The position numbers were made by a program, and so were the translations under genes. A stretch of DNA of 64,000 nucleotides, taken from contig NZ_AP022567.1 in NCBI RefSeq assembly GCF_010727475.1, forward strand, positions 682,001 to 746,000. Direction: 5' to 3'. The stretch's first letter is position 1; every line of letters begins with the position of its first letter. The notes beneath the pieces are model-generated. The model did not search any database. It saw only the letters and a list, made by a program, of their open reading frames with translations, and was not told the origin of the DNA. This stretch comes from Mycolicibacterium mageritense. GTDB lineage: Bacteria; Actinomycetota; Actinomycetes; Mycobacteriales; Mycobacteriaceae. Shown piece after piece: positions 43,072-51,384 of this stretch.

Positions 43072-44940
43072 ATGTCCGGTTATCGCGCGCTGTTCGACGC
43101 CAGCATCAACGACCCGACCACGTTCTGGGCCGACGCCGCCAAGGCAGTGACCTGGACCAGGGAACCACAGCGCATCCTCGACGACAGCAACCCGCCTTTC
43201 TACCGCTGGTTCCCCGACGCCGAACTGAACACGTGCGCCAACGCGCTCGACCGCCACCTCACCGACCGCGCTGAGCAGACGGCGCTGATCTACGACTCCC
43301 CTGTCACAGGCACCAAGCGCACCTACACCTACCGTGAGCTGACCGACGCGACGGCCCGGTTCGCCGGAGCGCTGCGCGAATTAGGGGTCGGCAAGGGCGA
43401 TCTCGTCGTGGTGTACATGCCGATGGTCCCCGAGGCCGTGATCGCGATGCTGGCCTGCGCGCGGCTCGGGGCCGTGCACTCGGTGGTGTTCGGCGGATTC
43501 GCCGCGCACGAACTGGCCGCCCGGATCGATGACGCCCGGCCGACCGTCGTCGTCAGCGCCTCGTGCGGAATCGAGCCGACCCGCATTGTCGAGTACAAGC
43601 CCATGCTCGACGCAGCCCTCGAGATCGCCGAGCACAGCCCGCGGGCGTGCGTCATCCTGCAGCGCGAGCAGCAACCGTGCGAACTGGTGGAGGGCCGCGA
43701 CCGGGACTGGCAAGAGCTGGTGGCCGCCGCCGAGCCCGCCGACCCGGTACCCGTCGCAGCCACGGACCCGTTGTACGTGCTCTACACGTCGGGCACCACC
43801 GGAAAGCCGAAAGGCATCGTCCGCGACAACGGCGGGCACGCGGTGGCCCTGCTGTGGAGCATGAAGAACGTCTACGACGTGCAACCGGGCGACGTGTACT
43901 GGGCGGCCTCCGACGTCGGGTGGGTCGTCGGGCACTCCTACATCGTCTACGCGCCACTGCTGCTGGGTGCGACCACGGTGCTCTACGAGGGCAAGCCGAT
44001 CGGCACCCCCGACGCGGGCGCGTTCTGGCGGGTGGCTGCCGAGCACGGGGTCAATGCGCTGTTCACCGCACCGACGGCGATCCGCGCCATCAAGAAGGAA
44101 GACCCCGACGGCTCGTACATCGGCAAATACGACCTGTCCGGGCTCAAGTACCTGTTCCAGGCCGGTGAGCGGCTCGATCCCGACACCTACCACTGGGCCG
44201 CCGACAAGCTCGGCATCCCCGTCGTCGACCACTGGTGGCAGACCGAGACCGGCTGGGCCATCGCGGCCGATCCGATGGGCCTGGAGCCCATGCCGATCAA
44301 GCCCGGCTCGGCGACCGTTCCCATGCCCGGTTACGACGTGCAGATCCTGCGTCCGGACGGCACGGTGTGCGACACCGACGAAGAGGGCGCGATCTGCGTC
44401 AAGCTGCCGCTGCCGCCGGGCACCCTGCCCACGCTGTGGGGCGACGACCAGCGCTACGTGGCGTCGTATCTTTCGGCGTACGACGGCTACTACCTGACCG
44501 GCGACGGCGGCTACCTCGACTCGGACGGGTACCTGTTCGTGATGGGCCGCACCGACGACGTCATCAACGTGGCCGGGCACCGCCTGTCCACCGGGTCGAT
44601 CGAGGCAGTCCTGGCCGAGCATCCCGCGGTCGCCGAATGCGCCGTGATCGGCGTGGCCGACGAGATCAAGGGACAGGTGCCGCGCGGGTTCGTGGTGCTC
44701 AAATCCGGCGCGTCGGCCGACCAGCTGTCCGACGAGCTCATCGCGGCGGTCCGGGAAAACATCGGCGCCGTGGCGTTTTTCAAACTGGTCGACGTCGTCG
44801 CGGCCCTGCCCAAGACGCGGTCGGGCAAGATCCTGCGCAAGACCATGCGCGGTATCGCCGACGGCCGCGACGAACCCGTGCCGTCCACCATCGAGGATCC
44901 GTCGGTGCTCGAGGCGCTCAAGGATGTGCTGCGCCGCTGA
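43072..44940 (+). CDS. prpE: Propionyl-CoA synthetase-type acyl-CoA ligase
   Basis: The 622-residue protein is an ANL-superfamily ligase closest to PrpE/AcsA: N-terminal YRALFDASINDPTTFWADAA, the phosphate loop YTSGTTGKPKGIVRDNGGH, the WWQTETGW motif, the hinge YLTGDGGYLDSDGYLFVMGRTDD and the catalytic Lys in TRSGKILRKTMR. It activates a short acid (propionate or acetate) to the CoA thioester through an acyl-adenylate. The PrpE-type NGGHAVALLWSM phrase favours propionate. It appears to be monocistronic with a leaderless promoter and is convergent with ctpD. Confidence 0.88.
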   Translation: MSGYRALFDASINDPTTFWADAAKAVTWTREPQRILDDSNPPFYRWFPDAELNTCANALDRHLTDRAEQTALIYDSPVTGTKRTYTYRELTDATARFAGALRELGVGKGDLVVVYMPMVPEAVIAMLACARLGAVHSVVFGGFAAHELAARIDDARPTVVVSASCGIEPTRIVEYKPMLDAALEIAEHSPRACVILQREQQPCELVEGRDRDWQELVAAAEPADPVPVAATDPLYVLYTSGTTGKPKGIVRDNGGHAVALLWSMKNVYDVQPGDVYWAASDVGWVVGHSYIVYAPLLLGATTVLYEGKPIGTPDAGAFWRVAAEHGVNALFTAPTAIRAIKKEDPDGSYIGKYDLSGLKYLFQAGERLDPDTYHWAADKLGIPVVDHWWQTETGWAIAADPMGLEPMPIKPGSATVPMPGYDVQILRPDGTVCDTDEEGAICVKLPLPPGTLPTLWGDDQRYVASYLSAYDGYYLTGDGGYLDSDGYLFVMGRTDDVINVAGHRLSTGSIEAVLAEHPAVAECAVIGVADEIKGQVPRGFVVLKSGASADQLSDELIAAVRENIGAVAFFKLVDVVAALPKTRSGKILRKTMRGIADGRDEPVPSTIEDPSVLEALKDVLRR

Positions 44941-44986
44941 TAGGTTTGTCCGCACGTTCTCTGCCGAGCGGGAGGAATCTCGCGGG

Positions 44987-46930
44987 TCAACGGTGAGAGG
45001 CGCGGCGCCACGCCCGGTCGCCGAGCAGGCGCAGCCCGTTGAGCGCCACGAGGATCGTCGACCCTTCGTGGCCTGCCACGCCGAGTGGTAACGGCAAGTG
45101 TCCGAACAGATCCCAGGCGACCAGCACCGTGATGAACGTGGCGGCGATGGCGAGGTTGGCGACGACGATGCGACGCGCACGCTTGGCCAGGGCCACCACG
45201 GTGGGGATGGTCGCGAGCTCGTCGCGGATGGTCACCACGTCGGCCGTGTCGAGCGTGAGATCCGCACCCGAACGGCCCATCGCGATCGACGTGTGCGCGG
45301 CCGCCATCGCCGGTGCGTCGTTGACGCCGTCACCGACCATCAGCACGCGCCGACCGTCGTGCTGAAGCTGTTGCACGGCAGTGGCTTTGTGATCGGGCAT
45401 GACCTGGGCCCGCACGTCGGCGATGCCGAGCTCGGCGCCGAGCCTGGCCGCGGCGCGCGCGTTGTCCCCGGTGAGCAGGACCGGCGGCCGGGCGGTCAGT
45501 GCGGTCAGCCGGTCCACCGCGGCACCCGCGTCGGCGCGGACGTGGTCGGCGAGCCCGAGGACACCGACGGCCACCCCGCCGATGGTCACGACGACCGCGG
45601 TTTCCCCGTGATCCTCGATGTCACGGACCGCCGCGACGGCGTCACCCCCGTAGGCCGACGGGCTGAGCACCTCGACCACTTCACCCGAGACGGTCGCGCG
45701 TACCCCGCGGCCGGGCAGCGCTTCGAAGTCGGTGGCGACCGGGAGCGCGACGCCGCGCGCACGTGCCATCGCCACTACGGCACGTCCCAGCGGGTGTTCA
45801 CTGAACTGTTCTGCGGCAGCCGCGATTCCGATGATGCCGTCGGGGCCGAACGAGTCACCGAGGGGGCGGACACTCGACACCCGCGGAACGCCCGCGGTCA
45901 GCGTGCCCGTCTTGTCGAACACCACCGTGTCGGTGTCGGCCAGCCGCTCCATCGCGACGGCGGACTTGACCAGCACACCGTGGCGGCTCGCAGTGGCGAT
46001 CGCCGAGAGCAGCGGCGGCATGGTGGCCAGTACCACCGCGCACGGCGATGCCACGATCATGAAGGTCATGGCGCGCAGCAGCGCCGACTGCAGGTCGGCG
46101 CCGAATGCGAGCGGTATGGCGAACAACGCCAGTGTGGCCGCCACGACCAGCACCGAGTAGCGCTGCTCGATCTTCTCGATGAAGAGCTGGGTTCTGGCCT
46201 TGGTCGCCGAGGCGTCGGCCACCATCGCGACGATGCGTGCCACCACGGTCTGCGCCGGGTCGCGCGTTACGACGACCCGCAGCGCGCCCGACCCGTTGAG
46301 CGTGCCCGCGAAAACCTCGTCCCCGACGCGTTTGGCGGCAGGCAACGGCTCCCCGGTGATCGAGGACTGGTCGACGTCGGAGAATCCTGCGACCACCCGC
46401 CCGTCGGCGGATATGCGCTCGCCGGGGCGGATGACGATGTGGTCACCGATGGTCAATTCCTTTGCCGCAACTGCACTTTCGCTGCCATCGGGACCGAGGA
46501 CGGTGGCGGACTCCGGCGCGAGGTCGAGCAGGCCGCGCACGGAACGTTCGGTGCGTGTGGTCGCGACGTCCTCCAGCGCACCTGACGTCGCGAAGATGAC
46601 GATCAACAGGGCGCCGTCGAACACCTGGCCGATGGCCGCGGCACCGATCGCGGCGACGATCATCAGGAGGTCGACGTCGAGTGTCCGGCGGCGCAGGGCC
46701 TGCAGCCCGGCCAGCGCGGGTTCCCAACCGCCGGTGAGGTAGCAGACCAGGTACAGCGTCCACCACACGGGCGCGGGCGCATCGGCGAGCTGCGCGGCCA
46801 ACCCCGCGAGGAACAGCACGAGGGCCGCGAGCGCCCACCGCACCGACGACACCGACCACAGCCACCCACCGATGCGCTCTGCGGCCGGCGCTGCCCGCCC
46901 GGTCGTCGGTGCGGTCGCCAGTGCGGTCAT
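44987..46930 (-). CDS. ctpD: P1B4-type metal-transporting ATPase, CtpD-like
   Basis: The 647-residue protein starts at ATG 46930 (GAGGAG five bases upstream). The metal-site motif SPC is at 295-297, the phosphorylation motif is D339KTGTLTAG, and the last membrane helix carries HEGST followed by LNGLRLL. SPC plus HEGST is the signature of P1B4 ATPases, which export Co2+ and related ions; there is no N-terminal metal-binding domain. I recall M. smegmatis CtpD as such a pump. It is divergent from an nmtR gene, and two dyads in the shared region (46980-46995, 47014-47024) are natural operators, so metal should relieve repression by NmtR. Confidence 0.92.
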   Translation of the reverse strand: MTALATAPTTGRAAPAAERIGGWLWSVSSVRWALAALVLFLAGLAAQLADAPAPVWWTLYLVCYLTGGWEPALAGLQALRRRTLDVDLLMIVAAIGAAAIGQVFDGALLIVIFATSGALEDVATTRTERSVRGLLDLAPESATVLGPDGSESAVAAKELTIGDHIVIRPGERISADGRVVAGFSDVDQSSITGEPLPAAKRVGDEVFAGTLNGSGALRVVVTRDPAQTVVARIVAMVADASATKARTQLFIEKIEQRYSVLVVAATLALFAIPLAFGADLQSALLRAMTFMIVASPCAVVLATMPPLLSAIATASRHGVLVKSAVAMERLADTDTVVFDKTGTLTAGVPRVSSVRPLGDSFGPDGIIGIAAAAEQFSEHPLGRAVVAMARARGVALPVATDFEALPGRGVRATVSGEVVEVLSPSAYGGDAVAAVRDIEDHGETAVVVTIGGVAVGVLGLADHVRADAGAAVDRLTALTARPPVLLTGDNARAAARLGAELGIADVRAQVMPDHKATAVQQLQHDGRRVLMVGDGVNDAPAMAAAHTSIAMGRSGADLTLDTADVVTIRDELATIPTVVALAKRARRIVVANLAIAATFITVLVAWDLFGHLPLPLGVAGHEGSTILVALNGLRLLGDRAWRRASHR

Positions 46931-46979
46931 CGGGACTCCTCGATTCAATCAACGAACGCACACCTTTATACATGTAGAG

Positions 46980-46995
46980 ATTGAAATGTTTCAAT
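46980..46995. promoter_or_regulatory. Candidate NmtR operator
   Basis: ATTGAAA and TTTCAAT form a perfect 7-bp dyad around TG. TGAA-TTCA dyads are typical ArsR/SmtB-family sites. It lies between ctpD and nmtR, 50 bases from the ctpD start and just before the nmtR start. Confidence 0.6.
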
Positions 46996-47013
46996 GGCCA
47001 CTTGTGTGGCGTG

Positions 47014-47024
47014 CTTCAATGAAG
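47014..47024. promoter_or_regulatory. Second short dyad before nmtR
   Basis: CTTCA-A-TGAAG is a perfect 5-bp dyad ending two bases before the ATG at 47027. With the dyad at 46980 it could be the second half of a tandem NmtR operator. Confidence 0.4.
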
Positions 47025-47026
47025 GC

Positions 47027-47380
47027 ATGGGACATGGAGTCGAGGGCCGCAGCACGCCGCCGGCAGCGCTCGACGCGGCGTCCGCGGCCAAGGTTGCCGA
47101 GACACTTCAGGCCCTGGCCTCGCCGAACCGGCTGCTGATCCTCACGCGCCTGCGCGAATCGCCGTGCTCGGTGACCGAGCTGTCCGCGGCCGTCGGCATG
47201 GAGCAACCGTCGGTGTCCAATCAGCTCCGGCTATTGCGGGCGCTCGGCCTTGTCGCCGGAGATCGGTCGGGACGCAATATCGTCTACCGGCTCTACGACA
47301 ACCATGTGGCCCAATTGCTCGACGAGGCCATCTATCACATCGAGCATCTGCGCCTCGGCGCACGCGACACCCCGGCCTGA
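47027..47380 (+). CDS. nmtR: NmtR, ArsR/SmtB-family Ni/Co-sensing repressor
   Basis: The 117-residue protein matches M. tuberculosis NmtR closely (from memory), including the unusual N-terminus MGHGVEGR that supplies metal ligands and the alpha5 ligands D91, H93, H104 and H107 (LYDNHVAQLLDEAIYHIEHL). The recognition helix lies in MEQPSVSNQLRLLRALGL. This N-terminus favours ATG 47027 over the in-frame ATG 46994. NmtR represses an exporter gene and releases DNA when Ni2+ or Co2+ binds. The extra C-terminal His (H116) recalled in the M. tuberculosis protein is absent. The metallothionein-like locus follows 150 bases downstream. Confidence 0.93.
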   Translation: MGHGVEGRSTPPAALDAASAAKVAETLQALASPNRLLILTRLRESPCSVTELSAAVGMEQPSVSNQLRLLRALGLVAGDRSGRNIVYRLYDNHVAQLLDEAIYHIEHLRLGARDTPA

Positions 47381-47531
47381 GACCAGAAGGCCACACCCCC
47401 AAAGACTTTCACGCAACGTTCACCGTAGCGACACACGGCCGGCGAACACCGCGTACCGGCCGCCGCGCGCGTCGCCACGGGGCGCAATTCCTTTATTTTC
47501 GCGTCGACCCGAACTATTGTGAGGTAGTCAT

Positions 47532-47594
47532 ATGTTGATATCCATCCGCGCTTGGGTGTTTGCTACCGGCCTCCGGTGCCACCCGGGCAATTAA
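47532..47594 (+). CDS. 20-residue leader ORF before the metallothionein-like gene
   Basis: ATG 47532 has GAGG seven bases upstream. The 20 codons begin MLISIRAWVF and end in R-C-H-P-G-N. The TAA stop overlaps the AAGGAG ribosome site of the next ORF by two bases. Such an arrangement makes translation of the downstream peptide depend on ribosomes finishing the leader. The Cys-His pair near the end could make it respond to cysteine supply or metal. Both points are inference; no protein product has to exist. Confidence 0.6.
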   Translation: MLISIRAWVFATGLRCHPGN

Positions 47595-47608
47595 GGAGTT
47601 GAACAACG

Positions 47609-47704
47609 ATGCGCATCACCAAGGGATCTTGCACCTGTCGTTGCAATGCCTGCGACGGCGGCCACCACTGCGGTAACCCCCCGAACTGCAACGTGCGGCG
47701 CTGA
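47609..47704 (+). CDS. 31-residue Cys/His-rich metallothionein-like peptide
   Basis: ATG 47609 has a strong AAGGAG ten bases upstream. The peptide has six Cys and two His: C8-x-C10-x-C12-x2-C15-x3-H19-H20-C21-x5-C27, with only one hydrophobic residue before the cluster (MRITKGS) and a basic end (NVRR). C-x-C-x-C-x2-C is typical of metallothioneins, but the sequence does not match the mycobacterial copper protein MymT (about 53 residues) as I remember it. It lies downstream of nmtR and upstream of a ZIP transporter and is followed by a hairpin terminator. A role in buffering Zn, Co, Ni, Cd or Cu is inference. Confidence 0.75.
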   Translation: MRITKGSCTCRCNACDGGHHCGNPPNCNVRR

Positions 47705-47711
47705 CGCCGCG

Positions 47712-47746
47712 GGTGGCCTGTCGTACCGAACCGGCGGCAGGCCACC
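47712..47746 (+). terminator. Hairpin after the metallothionein-like ORF
   Basis: GGTGGCCTG (47712-47720) pairs perfectly with CAGGCCACC (47738-47746), and three more inner pairs are possible. It begins seven bases after the stop codon. No T run follows, as is usual in mycobacteria. Confidence 0.65.
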
Positions 47747-47763
47747 ACCTGTTGATCCCCTCC

Positions 47764-47785
47764 GGACCGATCGAGCGGTCGGTCC
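47764..47785. promoter_or_regulatory. Inverted repeat before the ZIP gene
   Basis: GGACCGA and TCGGTCC are separated by eight bases and end 47 bases before the GTG at 47833. It may be an operator of the zip-lgt operon or a second transcript hairpin. Confidence 0.35.
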
Positions 47786-47832
47786 TAGTTGATTGCGACT
47801 GTTCGTCCTGATCGCCCCGTAAGCTCCGAACC

Positions 47833-48537
47833 GTGCTCAGCGCACTCGGGTGGGGCTTGATCGCCGCATCGTCTCTCATCATCGGCGCGCTCGCGGGCGT
47901 GGTCCACGACTGGAATCGCCGTCTTGTCGGCCTCGTTCTCGGATTCGGTGCGGGCGCACTGATCTCCAGTATCTCGTTCGAATTGGCCGAGGAAGGCTTC
48001 CATGTGGGCGGCGCCCTCGCCGTCGCCCTGGGCCTGGCCGCGGGTGCCGTCGTGTTCTATGTCGCCGACGCCGCCGTCGACCGCATGGCTTCCGACCCGG
48101 CCAAGACCGCCGGCCTGCCGTTGCTGCTCGGCGCACTGCTCGACGGCATTCCCGAACAGGCCGTGCTCGGTATCGGCATCGCCGGTGGCGGTGGGGTCAG
48201 CCTGGCGCTCGTGGTGGCGATCTTCGTGTCCAACCTGCCTGAATCGATCGGCTCGGCCAGCGATCTGCGCGCCGCCGGACACCCGGTCAGCCGGATCATG
48301 CTCAACTGGACCGCCGTTGCGGCGCTCTGCGCGGCCGCCACGGTCGGCGGTTACCAGTTGCAGACCGTCGCGGGCGCCGAACCCCAGGGCGGCATCAACG
48401 GATTCGCCGCAGGCGCCCTGCTCGTCATGCTGGTGGGCTCGATGATTCCCGAGGCAACCGAAAAAGCCGGAGAGAACGCGGGTCTGGCGGCGGTGCTGGG
48501 TTTCGCGGTCGCGGCCGGGTTGTCCCTGGCCGGATAG
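47833..48537 (+). CDS. ZIP-family divalent metal transporter
   Basis: The 234-residue protein has eight hydrophobic segments and the ZIP metal-site motifs: SFELAEEGFHVG in an early helix, GALLDGIPEQAVLG (H replaced by D/E-type ligands in a ZIP helix 4 pattern) and NLPESIGSASDL (helix 5), plus MIPEATEKAGENAG near the end. ZIP proteins bring Zn2+, Mn2+, Fe2+ or other divalent metals into the cytoplasm; a few work outward. It starts at GTG 47833 and ends 23 bases before the lgt-like gene, so it is likely the first gene of that operon. Location beside NmtR, CtpD and the Cys-rich peptide supports a metal role. Confidence 0.85.
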   Translation: MLSALGWGLIAASSLIIGALAGVVHDWNRRLVGLVLGFGAGALISSISFELAEEGFHVGGALAVALGLAAGAVVFYVADAAVDRMASDPAKTAGLPLLLGALLDGIPEQAVLGIGIAGGGGVSLALVVAIFVSNLPESIGSASDLRAAGHPVSRIMLNWTAVAALCAAATVGGYQLQTVAGAEPQGGINGFAAGALLVMLVGSMIPEATEKAGENAGLAAVLGFAVAAGLSLAG

Positions 48538-48560
48538 CGCCGAAAGCGTAAGTTCTGACC

Positions 48561-49346
48561 ATGGTTCCGCAGTGGCACCTCGGGCCCGTGACCATCCCGG
48601 TGCACGGTCTGTTCGTCGCGCTCGGGGTGTTCGCGGCCATGCTGGTGTTCGTGGCCGAGGCTCGGCGCCGCGGCGCGGTCAACGAACAGTCCGTGGTGGC
48701 CGTCGCAGGCGCGCTCGTCGGCGGGGCCATCGGGATGCGGCTGTCCGGCTGGGCCCGGCACCTGGATTTCAGCGCCAACCCCAGCCTGGCGCAAGCCTGG
48801 GAATTCGGTTCCCGCAGCATCCTCGGCGGCCTGCTCGGCGCGTACCTCGGCGTGCTGATCGCCAAACGCCTTGGCGGCTATCGCGGTAAGACCGGGGATC
48901 TGTTCGCGCCCGCCGTCGCGCTGGGCATGGCGGTGGGCCGGATCGGCTGCCACCTCACCGAGGCGCCCGGACGCCCCACCACACTGCCATGGGGTGTGCA
49001 CGCGCCCGCCACCACGCCCGAGTGTCCGGGATGCCTTGCCGGGCAGGCCATGCACCCGTCGTTCCTCTACGAGATCGCGTTCCAGCTCGCCGCGTTCGCC
49101 GTGCTGCTCTACCTGCGGAACCGGATCACCCGGCCCGGAGAACTGTTCGTCATCTACATCGCCGCGTATGCGGTGTTCCGGTTCCTGGTGGAGTTCACCC
49201 GGGCAAACGAGACCGTGTGGCTGGATCTCACTCGCCCGCAATGGTTTCTGCTGCCGTCGTTGCTGATCATCGGCGTTCGGCTGTGGTACGGCTACCGGCG
49301 TGGGTACTATCGGGCTTCAGCCCGCAACGAGGAAGCGCCCGTATGA
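48561..49346 (+). CDS. Lgt-like prolipoprotein diacylglyceryl transferase homologue with altered active site
   Basis: The 261-residue membrane protein follows the Lgt fold: PVHGLFVALGVFAA at the start, GSRSILGGLLGAYLG, the signature region GRIGCHLTEAPG and the late helix AAYAVFRFLVEFTR with its Arg and Glu. In true Lgt the signature reads GRxGNFxNxE; here the first Asn is Cys and the second is Thr. A CPGC-LAGQAM-HPSFLYE segment follows that real Lgt lacks in this form. It may transfer diacylglycerol from phosphatidylglycerol to a non-standard acceptor. Its stop overlaps the next start (ATGA), coupling it to two membrane proteins and a radical SAM enzyme. Confidence 0.82.
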   Translation: MVPQWHLGPVTIPVHGLFVALGVFAAMLVFVAEARRRGAVNEQSVVAVAGALVGGAIGMRLSGWARHLDFSANPSLAQAWEFGSRSILGGLLGAYLGVLIAKRLGGYRGKTGDLFAPAVALGMAVGRIGCHLTEAPGRPTTLPWGVHAPATTPECPGCLAGQAMHPSFLYEIAFQLAAFAVLLYLRNRITRPGELFVIYIAAYAVFRFLVEFTRANETVWLDLTRPQWFLLPSLLIIGVRLWYGYRRGYYRASARNEEAPV

Positions 49347-49828
49347 CCACACCACCTGGGCCACCGCCGGGCCCGCCACCGGACGAGGATCCGCAGGGCT
49401 ATCCGCCGACGTACGACTATGACGCTCCCCCACCCGTTTATCCCCCACCCCCCGGTTACCCACCGCCGGGCTATCTGCCGCCGCCACCGGGTTATCTGCC
49501 GCCGCCGCACCGGCCGGAACCGAAGATCTCGATCGGCATGGTGTTCGTCGGCCCGGTGCTGTACGCCGGCATCAATCTCGTCATCGGGTTCGCGGCCTTC
49601 ATCGGCGGCGGCATGATCGACGACGGGCGCGGCAGCCCCAACCTGGTATTCGGCTTCACCGCAGTGTTGTTGGCGGCCATCGCATTCGGCGGAGGTGCGC
49701 TGATGCTTCGATCGAAGAGCCCGTACGCCAAGGGACTCGGCATCGGCCTCATGGTGGGCTGGGCGCTGGTATCGCTGTTCACCGCGGGCTTCTGCACCGG
49801 CATCAACCCGGAGATGTACCAGACGTGA
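49343..49828 (+). CDS. Pro/Tyr-rich small membrane protein of the lgt-radical SAM operon
   Basis: The 161-residue protein has a cytoplasmic-type Pro/Tyr-rich N-terminus (about residues 1-60, repeats of PPPGY and GYLPPP) and three hydrophobic helices (about 65-90, 100-118 and 128-148), a layout common in actinobacterial DUF4190-like proteins. It overlaps both neighbours by four bases. No catalytic motif is visible. It could be a membrane adaptor for the operon's enzymes. Confidence 0.75.
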   Translation: MTTPPGPPPGPPPDEDPQGYPPTYDYDAPPPVYPPPPGYPPPGYLPPPPGYLPPPHRPEPKISIGMVFVGPVLYAGINLVIGFAAFIGGGMIDDGRGSPNLVFGFTAVLLAAIAFGGGALMLRSKSPYAKGLGIGLMVGWALVSLFTAGFCTGINPEMYQT

Positions 49829-51384
49829 CCACGGGGATGGGATTACGCGGCGACCGGCTGCACCGCTATGTCACGGCATTCTGCCCGCAGTGCCACGACG
49901 CCGCGCCGGAACGGCCCTTGGCCGACGTCGCACGGCTGAGCGGCATGCTGATCGAGCGCGACGGCCGCATCTGGCTCGAACGCGGTTGCCCGAGCCACGG
50001 ACTGGTCCGCACGCTCTACGACGAGCACCCGGAGATCCTGTCGTATCTCGAGGAATGGACCGCGCCGACCAAGGCGCACACACCGGATGTGGCAGGCAAT
50101 TTCGACCCGATCCCGTCGGCGTATCTGCGCGGGCTGCCGGAGATGCAGACCCAGCACACGTGCATCCTGCTGGAGGACATCGCCGAAACCTGCAATCTGC
50201 GGTGCCCGACGTGCTTCACCGACAGTTCACCGGACCTGCGGCACGTCGTCCCGGTCGGGGACGTGCTGGCCAATGTGGACCAGCGGCTCGAACGCGAGAA
50301 CGGGCGGATCGACGTCCTGATGCTCTCGGGCGGCGAACCGACCCTGCACCCCCAGCTGGCCGAGTTGCTCGACGCGCTGGTCACCCGGCCCATCACCCGA
50401 ATCCTGATAAACAGCAACGGTGTTCGCATCGCCACCGACGACGTCCTGCTCGACCTGCTCACGGCCCACCGCGAACGCGTCGAGGTGTACCTGCAGTACG
50501 ACGGGCTTTCGGCAGGCGCTCACCGGCACCACCGCGGCGGCGATCTGCGCCGTACGAAAAGCCAAGCTCTGCAGCGGCTCTCCGACCGGGAGATCTTCAC
50601 AACCCTGGTGATGACCGCGGCTCTCGGCGTCAACGACCACGAGATCGGCGACATGGTGCGCCTGGCACTGGCCACGCCGTATGTGGGCGGGCTGACCATC
50701 CAGCCACAGTTCGGTTCCGGCCGTTCCGGTCAGATCGACCCGTTGGAGCGGCTCACCCACACCGGGGTGCTCGGCCGCCTCGGCCCGCAGACCGACGGTG
50801 CGGTCACCTGGCGCGATCTCACCGCGCTGCCATGCTCACATCCGCACTGCTGCTCGGTGGGCTACCTGGTCCGCGACGACAGCGACCAGTGGCGCTCGCT
50901 GGTCTCGCTGATCGGCACCGAGAACCTCAAGGACAAGCTCGGGCTGGTGGCCAACCGCATCGCCGACACCGAGATCCCCCGGCAACTGCGGCTGGCGGTC
51001 CAGGAGTCACTCCTCGGGCTGCTCTCCGAACAGTCGTCGCTGTCGCACCCTCAGATCGGCGACGTGTGGCGCAACATCTGCGAGAACTGCGACCTGGGCA
51101 TGTCCACGTTGCTCACGCTCGCGTCGTCGGCGTTGCCGGGACGCCGGAACAAGATCCGCAGGCTGCTCGGCGAACGGGTGGTGCGGTTGACGGTCAAACC
51201 GTTCATGGACATGTCGACGATGATCGAAGAGCGCCTCGTGCAGTGCTGCGTGCATGTGGGCACCCGCTCGGGGCGGGCCGACCAGTGCGCGCCCTTTTGC
51301 GCCGTGCAAGCCTGGCCCGCGCTCGGCCGCCAGCGGCTCTCCCTGAGCGCAGGTGCGGCACTACCGCTCATCGAGATTCGATGA
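49825..51384 (+). CDS. Radical SAM enzyme with N-terminal rubredoxin-like Cys motif (tetraether-synthase-like type)
   Basis: The 519-residue protein has the radical SAM cluster motif C123-x3-C127-x2-C130 (ETCNLRCPTCF), then MLSGGEPTLHP for SAM binding. The N-terminus has C20-PQ-C23 and GC55PSHG, the pattern of the MJ0619-like family that includes archaeal tetraether lipid synthase. More Cys occur in CSHPHCC (about residue 335), ICENC (about 410) and a C-terminal QCC...QCAPFC group, enough for auxiliary Fe-S clusters. That family couples or alkylates unactivated carbons of lipids. Strict overlap with an Lgt-like lipid transferase and two membrane proteins supports a lipid substrate. The reaction itself is inference. 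Confidence 0.85.
   Translation: MTTGMGLRGDRLHRYVTAFCPQCHDAAPERPLADVARLSGMLIERDGRIWLERGCPSHGLVRTLYDEHPEILSYLEEWTAPTKAHTPDVAGNFDPIPSAYLRGLPEMQTQHTCILLEDIAETCNLRCPTCFTDSSPDLRHVVPVGDVLANVDQRLERENGRIDVLMLSGGEPTLHPQLAELLDALVTRPITRILINSNGVRIATDDVLLDLLTAHRERVEVYLQYDGLSAGAHRHHRGGDLRRTKSQALQRLSDREIFTTLVMTAALGVNDHEIGDMVRLALATPYVGGLTIQPQFGSGRSGQIDPLERLTHTGVLGRLGPQTDGAVTWRDLTALPCSHPHCCSVGYLVRDDSDQWRSLVSLIGTENLKDKLGLVANRIADTEIPRQLRLAVQESLLGLLSEQSSLSHPQIGDVWRNICENCDLGMSTLLTLASSALPGRRNKIRRLLGERVVRLTVKPFMDMSTMIEERLVQCCVHVGTRSGRADQCAPFCAVQAWPALGRQRLSLSAGAALPLIEIR

Noticed and set aside
43381..45180. A 599-codon minus-strand frame opposite the acyl-CoA synthetase
   Set aside because: Antisense shadow; the plus strand carries a complete ANL ligase with all motifs.
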